Position numbers and translations under genes: made by a program
Source: Fragilariopsis cylindrus CCMP1102
Lineage: Eukaryota > Bacillariophyta > Bacillariophyceae > Bacillariales > Bacillariaceae
NCBI GenBank assembly: GCA_900095095.1
Contig: FMBT01000402.1
Coordinates: forward strand, 1 to 64,000
Direction: 5' to 3'
DNA length: 64,000 bases
Shown here: positions 32,591 to 43,348 of the stretch, in pieces
Layout of the letters: each line of letters starts with the position of its first letter
Numbering within the stretch: the stretch's first letter is position 1
Notes under the pieces: model-generated
Seen by the model: only the letters and a program-made list of their open reading frames with translations
Databases searched by the model: none
Told to the model about the DNA's origin: nothing

Positions 32591-34591
32591 ATGGGTGATT
32601 CTTCTAATGCCGCCAGCAGTGCTGATGCAACTGCAATGGGTGCTAGTTATAATGATGCCACTGTCATTCACCGCCGCGTTAAAAAAGAAGACGAAGACGA
32701 AACAGAAGCAGAAGGTCATAACATGTATCACAATGGCAACTACAATAATAATAAGAATGGTGCTGCTGATAATTGTGATATAAATCACGAACGACTATTA
32801 CAAGCAAAAGTCAAAAAGGAGGAAGCAGAAGGCAACAATAATAAAAAGGACGATCACGATCAAGAAAACAATGAAGAAGCATCAACAACCCCAAAAAGTA
32901 TTGACGACAATTATGATGACGATAACGAAAACGAAAACAATCAACAAGATGAAGGCGAAGATGAAGATGATGATTGCCAACATGATTATTTGTCTCTTTA
33001 TCCTATGGCAGCAGCAGTAGGCGACGATGATGGTGATGGTGATGGTGATGGTGATGGTGATGATGATGAAGATGATATACCGATTGTAGCAAACCGAGTA
33101 ACGTCTTCATCGTCATCATCATCGCAAATCAAACAAGAGTTTGTCAAATATGAAAATAATGATAGTAGTATCACCAATAATAGCAGCAACAATAGCAGCA
33201 ACAACAACAACAACAACAGCATCGAGGAGGAGGAGGAGGAGGAGGAGGAGGAGGAGGAGGAGAAGGAGGAAAGCTACGATTCTAGTGATGACGAGGCAGT
33301 CGAACGAAGGATGCATAATAATAACCGCGCTAATATTGCTGCAGGAATGGATAGAAAAGAAAAAGAAAAGGGAAAGAACAACACGAAGAAAAAGAAGAGA
33401 ATAATTACGGGCCCAAATAATGATAATGGTAACGACGATGATGATACCTGTCGCGAAATACTACACAGAATTACAACAATTCGTTTGAGGAAGAAAACAC
33501 GACAGAATGAAAGAAACTATGATGAGTCTAGCAGTAGAAAACGAAAACATTGTCGTGATGATGATGACAATAATGATGACAATGATGATGACAATGATGA
33601 TGACAATGATGATGACAATGATGATGACAATGATGATGACAATGATGATGACAATGGCAATGGCAATGGCAATGGCAATATGAATGACGATGACGATGAC
33701 AATGAAAGTAAACCACCGGCTAAAAAGAAGGTGAGACGCCATCTATCAACCGATCCCTTCACGAATCCTGTGGGAGGTATTGATGATAATGATAATGATG
33801 ATGATAATGATGATGATGATGATGATGATGATGATGCGTATGAGGATGTTGGTGACAATGAGTACAATACAGATTCTGATCATGATGACAACGATGCTGT
33901 ATCGTCCACAAAATCAAAAAAAGGAAAAGATACATTGGGAAGATGCACATCGTCCAATGCTAGAAGATGGGACAAATATTTCCAACGTCTTGTTGCCTAT
34001 AAAAAGGAATACAATTCTACTACTGTACCTTTCGCGTATAAAGTAAATGGTCTAAATCTTGGAATTTGGTTTAATAATCAAAGGCAGTCCTACAACAAGA
34101 ATGAACTTTCCGTAGAACGGACAAAACGATTGAAATCCATCAGAGTTGTTTGGAACATAACTGATTGTGATCCATGGGTGGAAATGTATCAGTTACTCGT
34201 TGCATACAAAAAACAGCACAAGTCTACCAATGTGCCTGTCAAGTACAAAAAAGATCCAAAACTTGGATCATGGGTTCACTCTCAACGGTGTTATTACTGG
34301 AACGAAGAACTTTCCGAAGAGCGGATCAATCATCTTGAATTAGTTGGTTTTATGTGGAATCCACAGGATGTGAAATGGACGGCGATGTATCATAAACTGG
34401 TGGAGTACAAGAAGCACCATCACGGATTAACGACAGTACCACAACGATACACGGAAGACCTTTCTCTTGGGAAATGGGTCCATTATCAAAAATACGCCTA
34501 CAGCAAAGGTAGTTTGTCGGAAAAGCGCTTGAAACTTCTGAATGCAATCAATTTTGTTTGGTCAGCGAAGAAGAATGCTTCTTCCTCATAA
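32591..34591 (+). CDS. Acidic nuclear-type protein with three HA (helicase-associated type) repeats
   Basis: 666 residues, single exon, ATG 32591. The first 450 residues are disordered: Asp, Glu, Asn and Ser runs (EEEEEE block, NDDD minisatellite block), several basic clusters of nuclear-localisation type (KKKKR, RKRK, KKKVRR), and HDYLSLY at 131-137. Three sites fit the psi-K-x-E sumoylation pattern: VKKE at 30-33, VKKE at 74-77 and IKQE at 180-183. The C-terminus has three HA repeats (about 457-522, 525-590, 590-660), each with W..M/Y, YK..(Y/H)..(T)TVP, LG.WV..QR..Y, LS.ER...L..I.F.W. No helicase motor is present. It is probably a nuclear regulatory or nucleic-acid-binding protein. The shared HDY motif links it to the C2HC paralogues at 2336-7763; meaning unknown. 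Confidence 0.8.
   Translation: MGDSSNAASSADATAMGASYNDATVIHRRVKKEDEDETEAEGHNMYHNGNYNNNKNGAADNCDINHERLLQAKVKKEEAEGNNNKKDDHDQENNEEASTTPKSIDDNYDDDNENENNQQDEGEDEDDDCQHDYLSLYPMAAAVGDDDGDGDGDGDGDDDEDDIPIVANRVTSSSSSSSQIKQEFVKYENNDSSITNNSSNNSSNNNNNNSIEEEEEEEEEEEEEKEESYDSSDDEAVERRMHNNNRANIAAGMDRKEKEKGKNNTKKKKRIITGPNNDNGNDDDDTCREILHRITTIRLRKKTRQNERNYDESSSRKRKHCRDDDDNNDDNDDDNDDDNDDDNDDDNDDDNDDDNGNGNGNGNMNDDDDDNESKPPAKKKVRRHLSTDPFTNPVGGIDDNDNDDDNDDDDDDDDDAYEDVGDNEYNTDSDHDDNDAVSSTKSKKGKDTLGRCTSSNARRWDKYFQRLVAYKKEYNSTTVPFAYKVNGLNLGIWFNNQRQSYNKNELSVERTKRLKSIRVVWNITDCDPWVEMYQLLVAYKKQHKSTNVPVKYKKDPKLGSWVHSQRCYYWNEELSEERINHLELVGFMWNPQDVKWTAMYHKLVEYKKHHHGLTTVPQRYTEDLSLGKWVHYQKYAYSKGSLSEKRLKLLNAINFVWSAKKNASSS
33569..33652 (+). 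repeat. 12-bp coding minisatellite, seven units
   Basis: Seven exact AATGATGATGAC units inside the acidic HA-repeat gene, encoding an Asn-Asp-Asp-Asp repeat. A following AATGGC run encodes Asn-Gly. The length is a multiple of three, so copy-number change keeps the frame. Confidence 0.9.
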
Positions 34592-35083
34592 TAATGGTTT
34601 AGTCTTGTGGTCTACTTCGGATCTTAATACTCGGAGGAAATAGGTCCCGATATGATATGAAGATCGTAGGATAGCACTGGTGCTTTGCTGATCTCGATGG
34701 AGATTTAGGTGCTCGTCATGCATGGCGACGGTGGAAAATCTCCAACTGGTGGAGATTGTCTTGTTACCTTAGCGTTAACGACAATGATTACTTGTGTCGT
34801 AGAGAAAGAAAGGAATAGGAAGGAAGAGAACGGTACTAAAGAAAGAAATAGTACTCTACTAGCAGCATCATTCTTAATGATTCGATTCGATTCAGTACGT
34901 AAACTAGCTGAACCAGAAGGCCTAATTTAAAATTTTGTACGTTACAATTTGTAAATTTTATTCTTGTGCTTTTTCTTTTCTTTTCTTTTTCGTGATTTTT
35001 CCCAATCGTTAAAATATACGGGATAACCTGTTCTTCTTTTTTTCATTCACTTTTACTGTTTTTTGCTCAAAATTTTTATTTAT
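34592..35083. other. Spacer between convergent genes
   Basis: About 490 bp between the 3' ends of the HA-repeat gene and the NAD+ synthetase gene. T-rich and TTTTC-rich near 34960-35080. The open frame at 34709-34930 starts with GTG and is not supported. Confidence 0.5.
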
Positions 35084-37501
35084 TTATCGTTCTAAAAATT
35101 GATTTTGTTTAATAACTTTTTCTTCTTGTTCATTCTCATTTTCATATTGTTTTACCATTAAATCAATAGTATAAAATTGTCTTGTCCATTTAGTATTATA
35201 TAGAAATGGACGTAAATCATATCGATTATCATCTGGTGAATATCCTTCTGCATGATACGATGGTGTGATGGTACACATTTTATGTCTATTAATAGAATAA
35301 TAATAGAAAAATCGTTTCACTTTCACTGCTACTTCATTTGGACTATGTAGATGACTCCATTCATCTACCAATCGTTTATACATTGATACTGGCCCACATC
35401 TATTTAATTTACGTAATTTACCAAACCAACCAAGTTCTTCATAGGACATACCCATTTCTTCTTCATCTAATTGTGAATGTTCGGCTGCTTGTGCTGCTTC
35501 GGGAGTAGTGTCGTCTCCATCATCGTCAGTAGATGTAGATGCTGTATAATTTGGACGTAATTCTGCTGTGGGTGGTGCATTAGCAATTTCAGCTAATACA
35601 TTCGATGCTAATTCATATTTCGAATTGGACGAGGCCCATACTAACATTGCTTTTAAATCTTGTTTGGATATCGAACCAATTGGATTTAAATCAGCAGAAG
35701 AACAATCATATTTGGTCATATAACCACGTAGTCCTTCATCCACATTCGCTGATCCTAATACTAGTAAAAAACTGGTACCACATTTACCAGTACTAATACC
35801 AGCAGTACTTGAATTACTTGAATGATTACGTACCCATGGTAATAATTGTGCAAATAAATAGGCTGTGACCATACGTAATCTTGCTTGTATATTTTGTAAT
35901 GCTAAATCTTCTGATAATGTACCACCATTCACAAGGAATTGAGGTATCAATCCGCCATTACCAAAAGAAGAAGTTGCTAATGTAAATACTTTGATGACAG
36001 CATTCACCATTAAATCAATTGGTACAGTTAAATGATAACTACCAATTGCATTCCCTAATCGTTTAGCACGTGATGCTGTTATATCTGATGAATTTACTGT
36101 ACCCATAAACACTGTATGTAAGATATGATTGGCAATATCTTGGGATGATTCTGGTACCCACAACAATTTACTTTCTTTAGTAGCAACGTCATATCCACAA
36201 ATACGACGTAAATCATTCAATACCTGTTGATCTGGATCATCTGAATCTGTATCTACTGTCAACCCATTCACATTAGCACTAATTTCATCATATAACAATG
36301 TACACATTGCCATCACAATTGTTGCCACAGCAGAAGAATCAGCACCACCACTTAATGGAAGGAGGTATCCAGAGGCACCACTCCGTCTAAGATAATCCCA
36401 TAACCAACATGCTGGTCCGAAACAACATTCTTCTTCAGGTAGATGATAGTGAACATCAATTGATTTATTTAATTTTTTGTTCCTAGTAGATGATAAAAGT
36501 CGTACATGATCTGGTACGTCAACAATATTACTATTATCTGAACCAGACAATTTTTGTTGCTGGACTTGTATACCAAAGGATGGTATTGAGGATCGAAAAG
36601 ATCGGATCTCATCTAAATCAACTGTAGCAGAAATCACTTCTACATCACATAATGAAAATTGTTTGGATTGTTTTAATATTTGTCCATTTAATACTATCAG
36701 AGATGAACCATCATAATAGAGTCGTCCACCATCACATCCACATTGATTACTATACAAGTATAATCCACCTGATTTACTAGTAGCTGATTGAATTAATTCA
36801 ATTCTTTTATTAAGTTTTCGTAATTCATGATGACTACCAGAACCATTCCCAATGATATCACATCCTTTTAAACTTAATGCAATGTGTGAAGATTGTGGTG
36901 TCCATAATTCTTCACAGGATTCACAACCAATTAAAATGTCATCAGAGGTTCGTATACAAGAACTGGATATACCAAATGGTACGGTATGAGGATGATTTTT
37001 GGTCAAATCATTTTTTGATAATATATCACGAACCCATATTGGGATAGTAAATAAACTATTTTCTGTACCGGTATAGGCAGTAAAGTATCGTGATTCACGA
37101 TAATTACCATTATCTGCCATAGATGTTTTGGGTCGTATTAATAAGATACAATGATTCATGGCCAGTATACGACAATTATAGAAACATCCATCATTGCCCA
37201 TGAGTGGCATACCAAAATCACATAATAAATTTCTAGTCGTTTGTGAATCAATTAATAATTCTATCAGACTTTGCCAAGAATGATTCATGGTATCAATTTC
37301 TAAAAAATGATCTTCACAACCATACCCACAAATTTCTAATTCTGGTCCTAATCGATAGGTTGCCTGATCACGATCTTTTGCAAGACGACAGGATTCTTTA
37401 ATTCTCTCAAGATTACCATCAAAATCTAATGCCCATTGATTTAAAGAACAGGTCGAGACGGTGATAATATTATTCCCTGGTATACTCATACTTGCACTCA
37501 T
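35084..37501 (-). CDS. NADSYN1: Glutamine-dependent NAD+ synthetase
   Basis: 805 residues, single exon, ATG 37501. The N-terminal half is a nitrilase-type glutaminase domain (ELEICGYGCEDHF with the expected Glu, IRPKTSMADNGNYRE with Lys, GCESCEELW with the nucleophilic Cys) that would release ammonia from glutamine. The C-terminal half is the ATP-dependent synthetase: LPLSGGADSSAVAT is the PP-loop, followed by QNIQARLRMVTAY, LVLGSANVDEGLRGYMTKYD, CSSADLNPIGSISK and KRFFYYYSINRHKM. It converts deamido-NAD+ (nicotinic acid adenine dinucleotide) plus ATP and glutamine to NAD+, normally in the cytosol. The two-domain order and length (others are about 650-730 residues) match the eukaryotic enzyme, with some extra low-complexity loops. 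Confidence 0.95.
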   Translation of the reverse strand: MSASMSIPGNNIITVSTCSLNQWALDFDGNLERIKESCRLAKDRDQATYRLGPELEICGYGCEDHFLEIDTMNHSWQSLIELLIDSQTTRNLLCDFGMPLMGNDGCFYNCRILAMNHCILLIRPKTSMADNGNYRESRYFTAYTGTENSLFTIPIWVRDILSKNDLTKNHPHTVPFGISSSCIRTSDDILIGCESCEELWTPQSSHIALSLKGCDIIGNGSGSHHELRKLNKRIELIQSATSKSGGLYLYSNQCGCDGGRLYYDGSSLIVLNGQILKQSKQFSLCDVEVISATVDLDEIRSFRSSIPSFGIQVQQQKLSGSDNSNIVDVPDHVRLLSSTRNKKLNKSIDVHYHLPEEECCFGPACWLWDYLRRSGASGYLLPLSGGADSSAVATIVMAMCTLLYDEISANVNGLTVDTDSDDPDQQVLNDLRRICGYDVATKESKLLWVPESSQDIANHILHTVFMGTVNSSDITASRAKRLGNAIGSYHLTVPIDLMVNAVIKVFTLATSSFGNGGLIPQFLVNGGTLSEDLALQNIQARLRMVTAYLFAQLLPWVRNHSSNSSTAGISTGKCGTSFLLVLGSANVDEGLRGYMTKYDCSSADLNPIGSISKQDLKAMLVWASSNSKYELASNVLAEIANAPPTAELRPNYTASTSTDDDGDDTTPEAAQAAEHSQLDEEEMGMSYEELGWFGKLRKLNRCGPVSMYKRLVDEWSHLHSPNEVAVKVKRFFYYYSINRHKMCTITPSYHAEGYSPDDNRYDLRPFLYNTKWTRQFYTIDLMVKQYENENEQEEKVIKQNQFLER

Positions 37502-37800
37502 TATTGAATTTGTACTTTGTAATTTTGTATGTGTTTCACCTGCTGGGCTGAAATCTGAATCAAAAATCTAATTCTGAGCTGCTATTTATTAATGTACTTT
37601 GATAAACTAAAGTAAATACAATGGATTCGATTTGAGTTCGATTCAATTCAACACATTGGATTTGACAGTCAAAAATCAAATCGCTTGTTCCGATCAAATT
37701 CCTGTTGTCAATTTTTTTTTGCTTTTATATTGCGTTTGCTGCTTACGTAAAGAAGGGGGGGGGGGGGGGGGTTCGATTTTTTGATTTCGATTGATTTGAT

Positions 37801-37831
<31 letters not shown>

Positions 37832-38272
37832 CTTGTACAGTATTCAGTATTTCTTTCATCGGAACAAGATCTTGCTTGCTGTTGACTTTTTTGTTATTTG
37901 CGCTGCCTGTTTGTCGTAGTACTAGTAGTGCGTACGATCGACTTGTTCCTACGTCGGGCAGACGCACCAGACGATTAAAAAGGGGAGATCGAAGTATAGA
38001 ATGAATGAAACTAAATCAAATCAGATCTCAGCACAACTCCCCCTTAACAGTTGTCGTAGAATTTCATACACAACAAAAGCGTAGAAGAACCCTTAAAGTC
38101 TATCCAAACTTGTTTCTTATTAAAATACTAATCAAATGGACTATTATACAGGGAAAATTACTATCAATATTTATAATCTACATATGTGGTGGTACAAAAA
38201 AATTTAAGTTGCTATTGCTAATTTGATTCAGGGTCTGTGACTTTCTCTAGCTAGTACGTACATTACGTGTCG
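37502..38272. other. Upstream region of NAD+ synthetase gene, with G17 and CTTT repeats
   Basis: Contains a G17 tract at 37755-37771, a TTTC/CTTT microsatellite at about 37800-37830 and GATTCGATT-like repeats near 37625-37645. The frame at 38005-38226 has no recognisable motif. It probably holds the promoter of the NAD+ synthetase gene and the 3' untranslated region of the gene ending at 38273. Confidence 0.5.
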
Positions 38273-41200
38273 CTATGTGTTGTGCAAAAAATGCACTCCT
38301 TGAACATCTTTCTGAGAGGACCCGCGCAGTAGTGTTGTAATGGAAACATTCGAACGAGTTCTCCTTGTTCTTCTTTGTGAGGTAGTAGCTAGAGACAAGT
38401 CTTGGTCAGTGTCATAATCAATAAAAGAAATTGCAAGCCTTTGTCGTGCACGCTCAGGAGCTTTTCGTTTGTTCCTAATCTTGCGACGTTGCAGTCGCCA
38501 CTTGATATCACTATCTGCTTTACAATGACAATCCTTCCATTCAGCACATTCGGATGCTTTTATATCACAAACAAAGCAATAGCAATTCGGACAAAATTGC
38601 TCTGGATTCTTCGTAAATGACTTTACAACACATTCGTGCCTTGGATGAGGATAATCCGACAGGGCATTCTTTCCAGTTGATCCAGTGATTGAATATCACC
38701 ATTGTCCTTCAGTGGGTCAAATCTTTCTTCGTTTCGCTCTTCTTCCTCTAGGAGGTCATCAATATCAATAGGTGCTGATGATGATCCAATAACAATAATG
38801 TCATCGTTGTCCTCAATAGTTTCTTCTTCTTCTTCTCCAACTTGTTGGTGGTCTGAAGCTCGTGGCTTTAGTGTATCTTCGCTTTCTTTTTCGTGTTCTT
38901 CTCCCTTTTCCTCGTTAAGAAGATCAATAATAGAAGGTGACGGATCATCATCATGTCGATTCTTGCTTTTATCGGTTATACTACCATTTGGGAAATTACA
39001 TCGTTCAACATCATCGTCGTTCATTGCTGTTTTACTTCTAATTTCAGTTACAGGATGGGAAATCACAATACCCTTTTGAGCAGTTTCATCTGCCTTCGAT
39101 TGAAGTGAGATTTGAAGCTTAGTGAGCTCTACTTGATCTTCGTCCTTGTCGTCATCAAGGAGATCAATAACATCATGACCTGCTGATGTAGCTTCACCTC
39201 GTTTGTCACTATTATCTTCGCCATTACGTTGTGGGTTAACAATTGGATGTGGAACATCATTATCATTTTGAGACAATCCATCTGCCATTGATTGAGGAGA
39301 GATTTGTAGTTTCGTGAGCTCTGCTCGATCTTCGTCATTGTCGTCATCAATTACTTCACGACATGCTGATTTTCGCTTAGGTCTTTTGTTATCTTGCTCA
39401 ACAATCGACTGCCCAACCGACTCCAACATGGTAATAGTAGAAATAGAGTTTGGGAGGGCGGGACCACCAATAGATGGAGTTCTCAATCCAACTAATGCTT
39501 TTTTAATCTTGGTTATGACATCCAATCGCGGAACAACATGCCATTGATTTGTACTATCGGCTTTTAAGAATCGACCACCAATTTGATAATGAATATGATC
39601 AATAACCATATTAGCAACTAAAGCTCTATCACCTATAGCCTCCAATTGAGGTCTATATTTTTTTACAATATCCCTATAAACTTTATTCCCAGGATGTTTC
39701 TTACATTTCCGTGGTCCCATTAGAACATCATGATCATTCACATCATCAATCACAATGCTTTGAGGCAGAAGATAAAGAGAGAAATCATCAGTAGCAATAG
39801 ACATATGATTTTTGTCTCCGTCATCTTTATTGGTAGTAGCAGCGAGATTGGTCGCAGCAGAAGACGTAGCATTAATCCGTGTTTGAGGTACATCCAAGTC
39901 TTCTCTTTCTAATGATTGGATGATTGCTTCGGATGGTAAACTGATTCTGACCATTCTACTAGTAGATGATGTGTCATTCACAGCGGTGATTGTGTTAGCA
40001 CTATTGAACTTTTTGCGTGCCGCTTTCGTCACATACTGATTTTTCTGAACTGGATTAACAAAATCTAATCTCTTAACTTGGCCACGAACAAAGTGCGGGT
40101 GACGGTATCGGTAACTTCCTTCAGTATCATTACCAACAATTTTTTCGAATCCAAAATAAATCAAGGAATCTTCAAACGAAGAAAATATCATACACCATCT
40201 CTTACGAATACACCGCCGCCTTAAGATCCTATTCGCAGATAAATGTACCTTGGGGATTACAAATGAATCCCCTGAAGGGAGCCAATGAATAAAATCTGCG
40301 TAGCCTTTTTGTTCCGAGTCTTCCAACATATTATAAAGCTCCCTTGGAAAATGCCGTGATCGCGAGACATTGAGCTGTCGTCGGAATTTTTGGAAATATC
40401 TAGCTTGTTTAGATTCGGATATAACTCGTTCAGATTCTGATCTTCTTTCCTTTTTTTTCGGTTTTGTCAAGATGCCATTGGATTCGTCAGTCATAATGTC
40501 TTCGTTGGTTTCTTCAGTTCTGAAGTCGTCAATAATTTTCCTTTTGTCTGAATGCTTTGTCAATGTGTGTTTTCGGTGTACTAGATTGAATGGTAACACA
40601 TAATCGATGACACCATCCACTACGACTCGTATTCGTTTTATGTCCATTAGATTAACTCCAGCGGCAACATCTCTAGTCCTTGCCTTTTTTTGGCTGCGAC
40701 GTGAAGCAGAATGCCTAGGGCTATTTTCCCTCTTACATTTCGAAAGCCTAGAACTTGGAGTGTTTTTCTGAGGTGATACATCACTGCTTTTAATTGTCTC
40801 ATAGTGAGAAAGTAGATGATCTATTCCTTCTCTTAAAAACTCTTCAGAATCTCCATCATCATATAGCACATGGTAAAACTTATTCTTTGGGCAGAACTTA
40901 TCCAAAGTACCAAAATAGATTTCGCCATTGAAGTCCTTCCCAATACGCCTACCAATCAAATCTTTTCCAGCATCTATATCCAACTGTTTTGGAATAAGGA
41001 TTGACTTTTTTTGACTTTGCTGCTTCGTTTTGTTTAAATTTTTACTAACACTCGAGCAAACATCTAAGTCTGTTGTTTTGAGACCGGCATTTGTTACAAC
41101 TACGTTCGACTTGTCCATCACACTTCTCTGTTCTTGTTGAAGCCTATCAAGTTCGATTTGATATACCACTCCCACTCGAACATTCTTGTCCATGAAGTCA

Positions 41201-42090
41201 AGATACATCTTGATTTTTGATTCAAAAGAAGGACCAAAAGATTTCGTCCTGTTGAATACCTGGTACGCTGCGAAAGCTCTAGCAACAAAGATTTGACATT
41301 TGAAACAATTTCGCTTTTCGGTATCAAAAATAAATGCCTTTTCTTTGTTATTTTTGTTTGAAGCTAGGCTAAGATAATTTTCTTCGAAACCCCAAGTCTC
41401 TAATGCCTATGAAAAAGGAAACGGGTGAGTGGATTTATTACTGTATGGAAATTATTTCCTCCTGAGTAGCAGAAACAATATCCGTATTGATCACGTTCGA
41501 ATTCACATTCACAATAACATACGTACCTCTATCACAAGTTCAAAACAATTTAAACTTGAAACAACAGATCCTAATACATTGGTATCACCTCTTGAAAATC
41601 GTTCTCCGTATAAACATAGAAGCAGATCTCTTTTCGGGATTGAACCAAAGTCTCGACCTCTAATTCTTCCTCCCAACCAGTTTACACTAAATATAATTCC
41701 AGATTCTAGAATTTCTAAACGTGCATTCAGTAGGTGACGAGCATTCTCCCCATGATAGAATACGTCATATAATTCTTCGAAACAAGCTTCGTCCGACTCG
41801 GCACATAGTTGACCATCGTAAGGGGATTGTGTGATGTTTGGCATTTTATCTCGAGTATTTTTCGTAGTAGTAGTTGTAGCAGTAGCAGCAGTAGCAGTAG
41901 TAGGACGAGGAGAAACAATTATAGCATCCGATGCAGCTAAATCGACTGCTGATTTGTTGTTGATGTAAAAAGAAGAAAAATCTATCTTCAAGTGTTGCTG
42001 TGGTTTACTTCCAACGCCACTGCTCCTGGAGGTATCATGTGAAGATATCATCGTCGTTGTCGACGTCGCAATTGTCGCCATTGTCGCCAT
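38273..42090 (-). CDS. Tudor-like, HSF-like, DUF6824 fusion protein with SIM-like motifs; frameshift near C-terminus
   Basis: Exon 1 is 42090-41527; a 120-bp intron (gtacgt...catag, 41526-41407) precedes exon 2. Joined, the frame runs 1115 residues to a stop at 38623. Domains: an unrecognised N-terminus; a Tudor-like segment at about 336-392 (GRRIGKDFNGEIYFGTLDKF, YHVLYDDGDSEEF); an HSF-type DNA-binding segment at about 538-637 (FPRELYNMLEDSE, FIHWLPSGDSFVI, YFGFEKI, HPHFVRGQ), degenerate in its recognition helix; and a DUF6824-type domain at about 746-830 (DVLMGPRKCKKHPGN...GGRFLKAD). An acidic tail has VIDLLDDD, IIDLLNEE and DIIVIGSSS, typical of SUMO-interacting motifs. A frameshift at about 38650-38660 ends the frame early. 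One more C in the CCC run restores SDYPHPRHECVVKSFTKN and a Cys-rich module (CPNCYCFVCD...C...CHC) to a stop at 38273. Likely a chromatin-associated regulator. Confidence 0.75.
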
Positions 42091-42754
42091 CGTTTGCCTC
42101 TCCGAACACTTCGATATGAATTAGTAGTAAGGAAATAAATGAAAAAAATTAAAACACATAAAAGTCTCGGTGTTCTCGTTTCAGCATGTGAAGATTTTGG
42201 TTCGTTTTATGCGCGCCTGTTGCGATCTTTGACTCACTCGACTCACTTGACTAAGGAAAGTTCTCTTCCGCCGAACTTTTCTTGTCAAGAAGTTTTGGAA
42301 TAATGTCATCGATTTGTTTGTCACAGCAAACGTGTTGGTTGCTTTCTTGTCGTCACGTTCGGTCCGTTAAAACGTCTGCATTGTGGTACAGTATGTTATC
42401 ACTATTACAAAGCATACGATTGGCGTCGATACCGACGCCGAGCGAAGTGGAGTTGTAATGAAAGTTGTGTTTCACTTTTTCAAGCAATGACACGTAGTGG
42501 TGCTTGCCTATATTAAGTGAATAATTGAGTCACCACGTTCGATCAGTTAAGTCTGTACAGCGATATATTACTTTTGCAGCAGAGACGGCAAAGCTTTTTT
42601 TAAAGCTTAGCGGTAGCAAAAAGATAAAGTTACGGATCGTGAATATTAGAAAAGTACATCGTAGTATACTCGTTTCATTTTGTGCTCACTCAAAACCTGT
42701 CATTTTCGATCGATGGATATAATTTTGATAAAATATTCATTCAACCACAGCAGC
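42091..42754. promoter_or_regulatory. Divergent promoter region with TGACTCA-type element
   Basis: Lies between the divergent fusion gene (minus) and the small unknown gene (plus). Positions 42209-42284 are strongly similar to 50394-50462 upstream of the HECT gene, with TGACTCACTCGACTCACTTG at 42230-42249 identical in both, flanked in both by a TTGCGATCTT-like stretch and an AAGTTC...CTTCCG(CC)GAACTTT stretch. TGACTCA is the classical bZIP (AP-1/GCN4-type) site. A regulatory role is inferred, not shown. Confidence 0.5.
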
Positions 42755-43348
42755 ATGGACAACAACAACAACAACAACGAGAAAGATGAAAACATCTGGC
42801 GTTTTGGTCGAGTGAGTGAAACAAACTTTGGCTCTACAGCATTATTATATGATAGTTGTTATTGCATGTTATGTAGTCGTTTGGCAACAATGAAGATGAC
42901 CACAAAAGAAGTACTGGCACATCGACAGGATAAGTTTCACAACGAGATTGTGCGTGGGATTACAATCTTTCAAGAAGCGAAACGTATCGATGATCTTACT
43001 GTGATGGACGGAGTAGTAAAGTGTGATCTACAACGGCTTGGATATGTACCGGAGTTAATCAAAGAGCTCTTTGTGAAATATTACATGGATGAAAAGACCA
43101 AACAAAGTATCTATATTGAAGCGAGACGACTATGTGAGTCGTATATGAAAAACGAGCCATTAGTTTTACTTGAGTTAGCTCTATGGAAGAATGCATGTCT
43201 TATTCGTAATCCAACTCAAGAAGATATTACTGCGAGTGGTATGGTTCATTATCTTCTTTGTGGTGGCTGGAAGGAAAATAAACTCGCATCACGTCATGAT
43301 CAGTTGATTGAAATTGCTATCACTAATGTTCTTCCATTTCTTGGATAA
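42755..43348 (+). CDS. Small protein of unknown function
   Basis: ATG 42755 gives 197 residues starting MDNNNNNNEKDENIW. The frame is open from an ATG at 42680, but those extra 25 residues look like leader sequence. After the Asn run the protein is compact and well ordered: YDSCYCMLCSRLATMKMTTK contains a CxMxC pair, followed by mostly helical segments (IDDLTVMDGVVKCDLQRLGY, YIEARRLCESYMKNEPLVLL, ELALWKNACLIRN) and a hydrophobic end. No family recognised. It lacks a signal peptide, so probably cytosolic or nuclear. Codon usage and absence of long repeats suggest a genuine conserved gene. Confidence 0.6.
   Translation: MDNNNNNNEKDENIWRFGRVSETNFGSTALLYDSCYCMLCSRLATMKMTTKEVLAHRQDKFHNEIVRGITIFQEAKRIDDLTVMDGVVKCDLQRLGYVPELIKELFVKYYMDEKTKQSIYIEARRLCESYMKNEPLVLLELALWKNACLIRNPTQEDITASGMVHYLLCGGWKENKLASRHDQLIEIAITNVLPFLG

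Noticed and set aside
33461-33950. Several minus-strand frames of 60-116 codons rich in Ser, His or Ile
   Set aside because: They are shadows of GAT/GAC repeats in the acidic HA gene.
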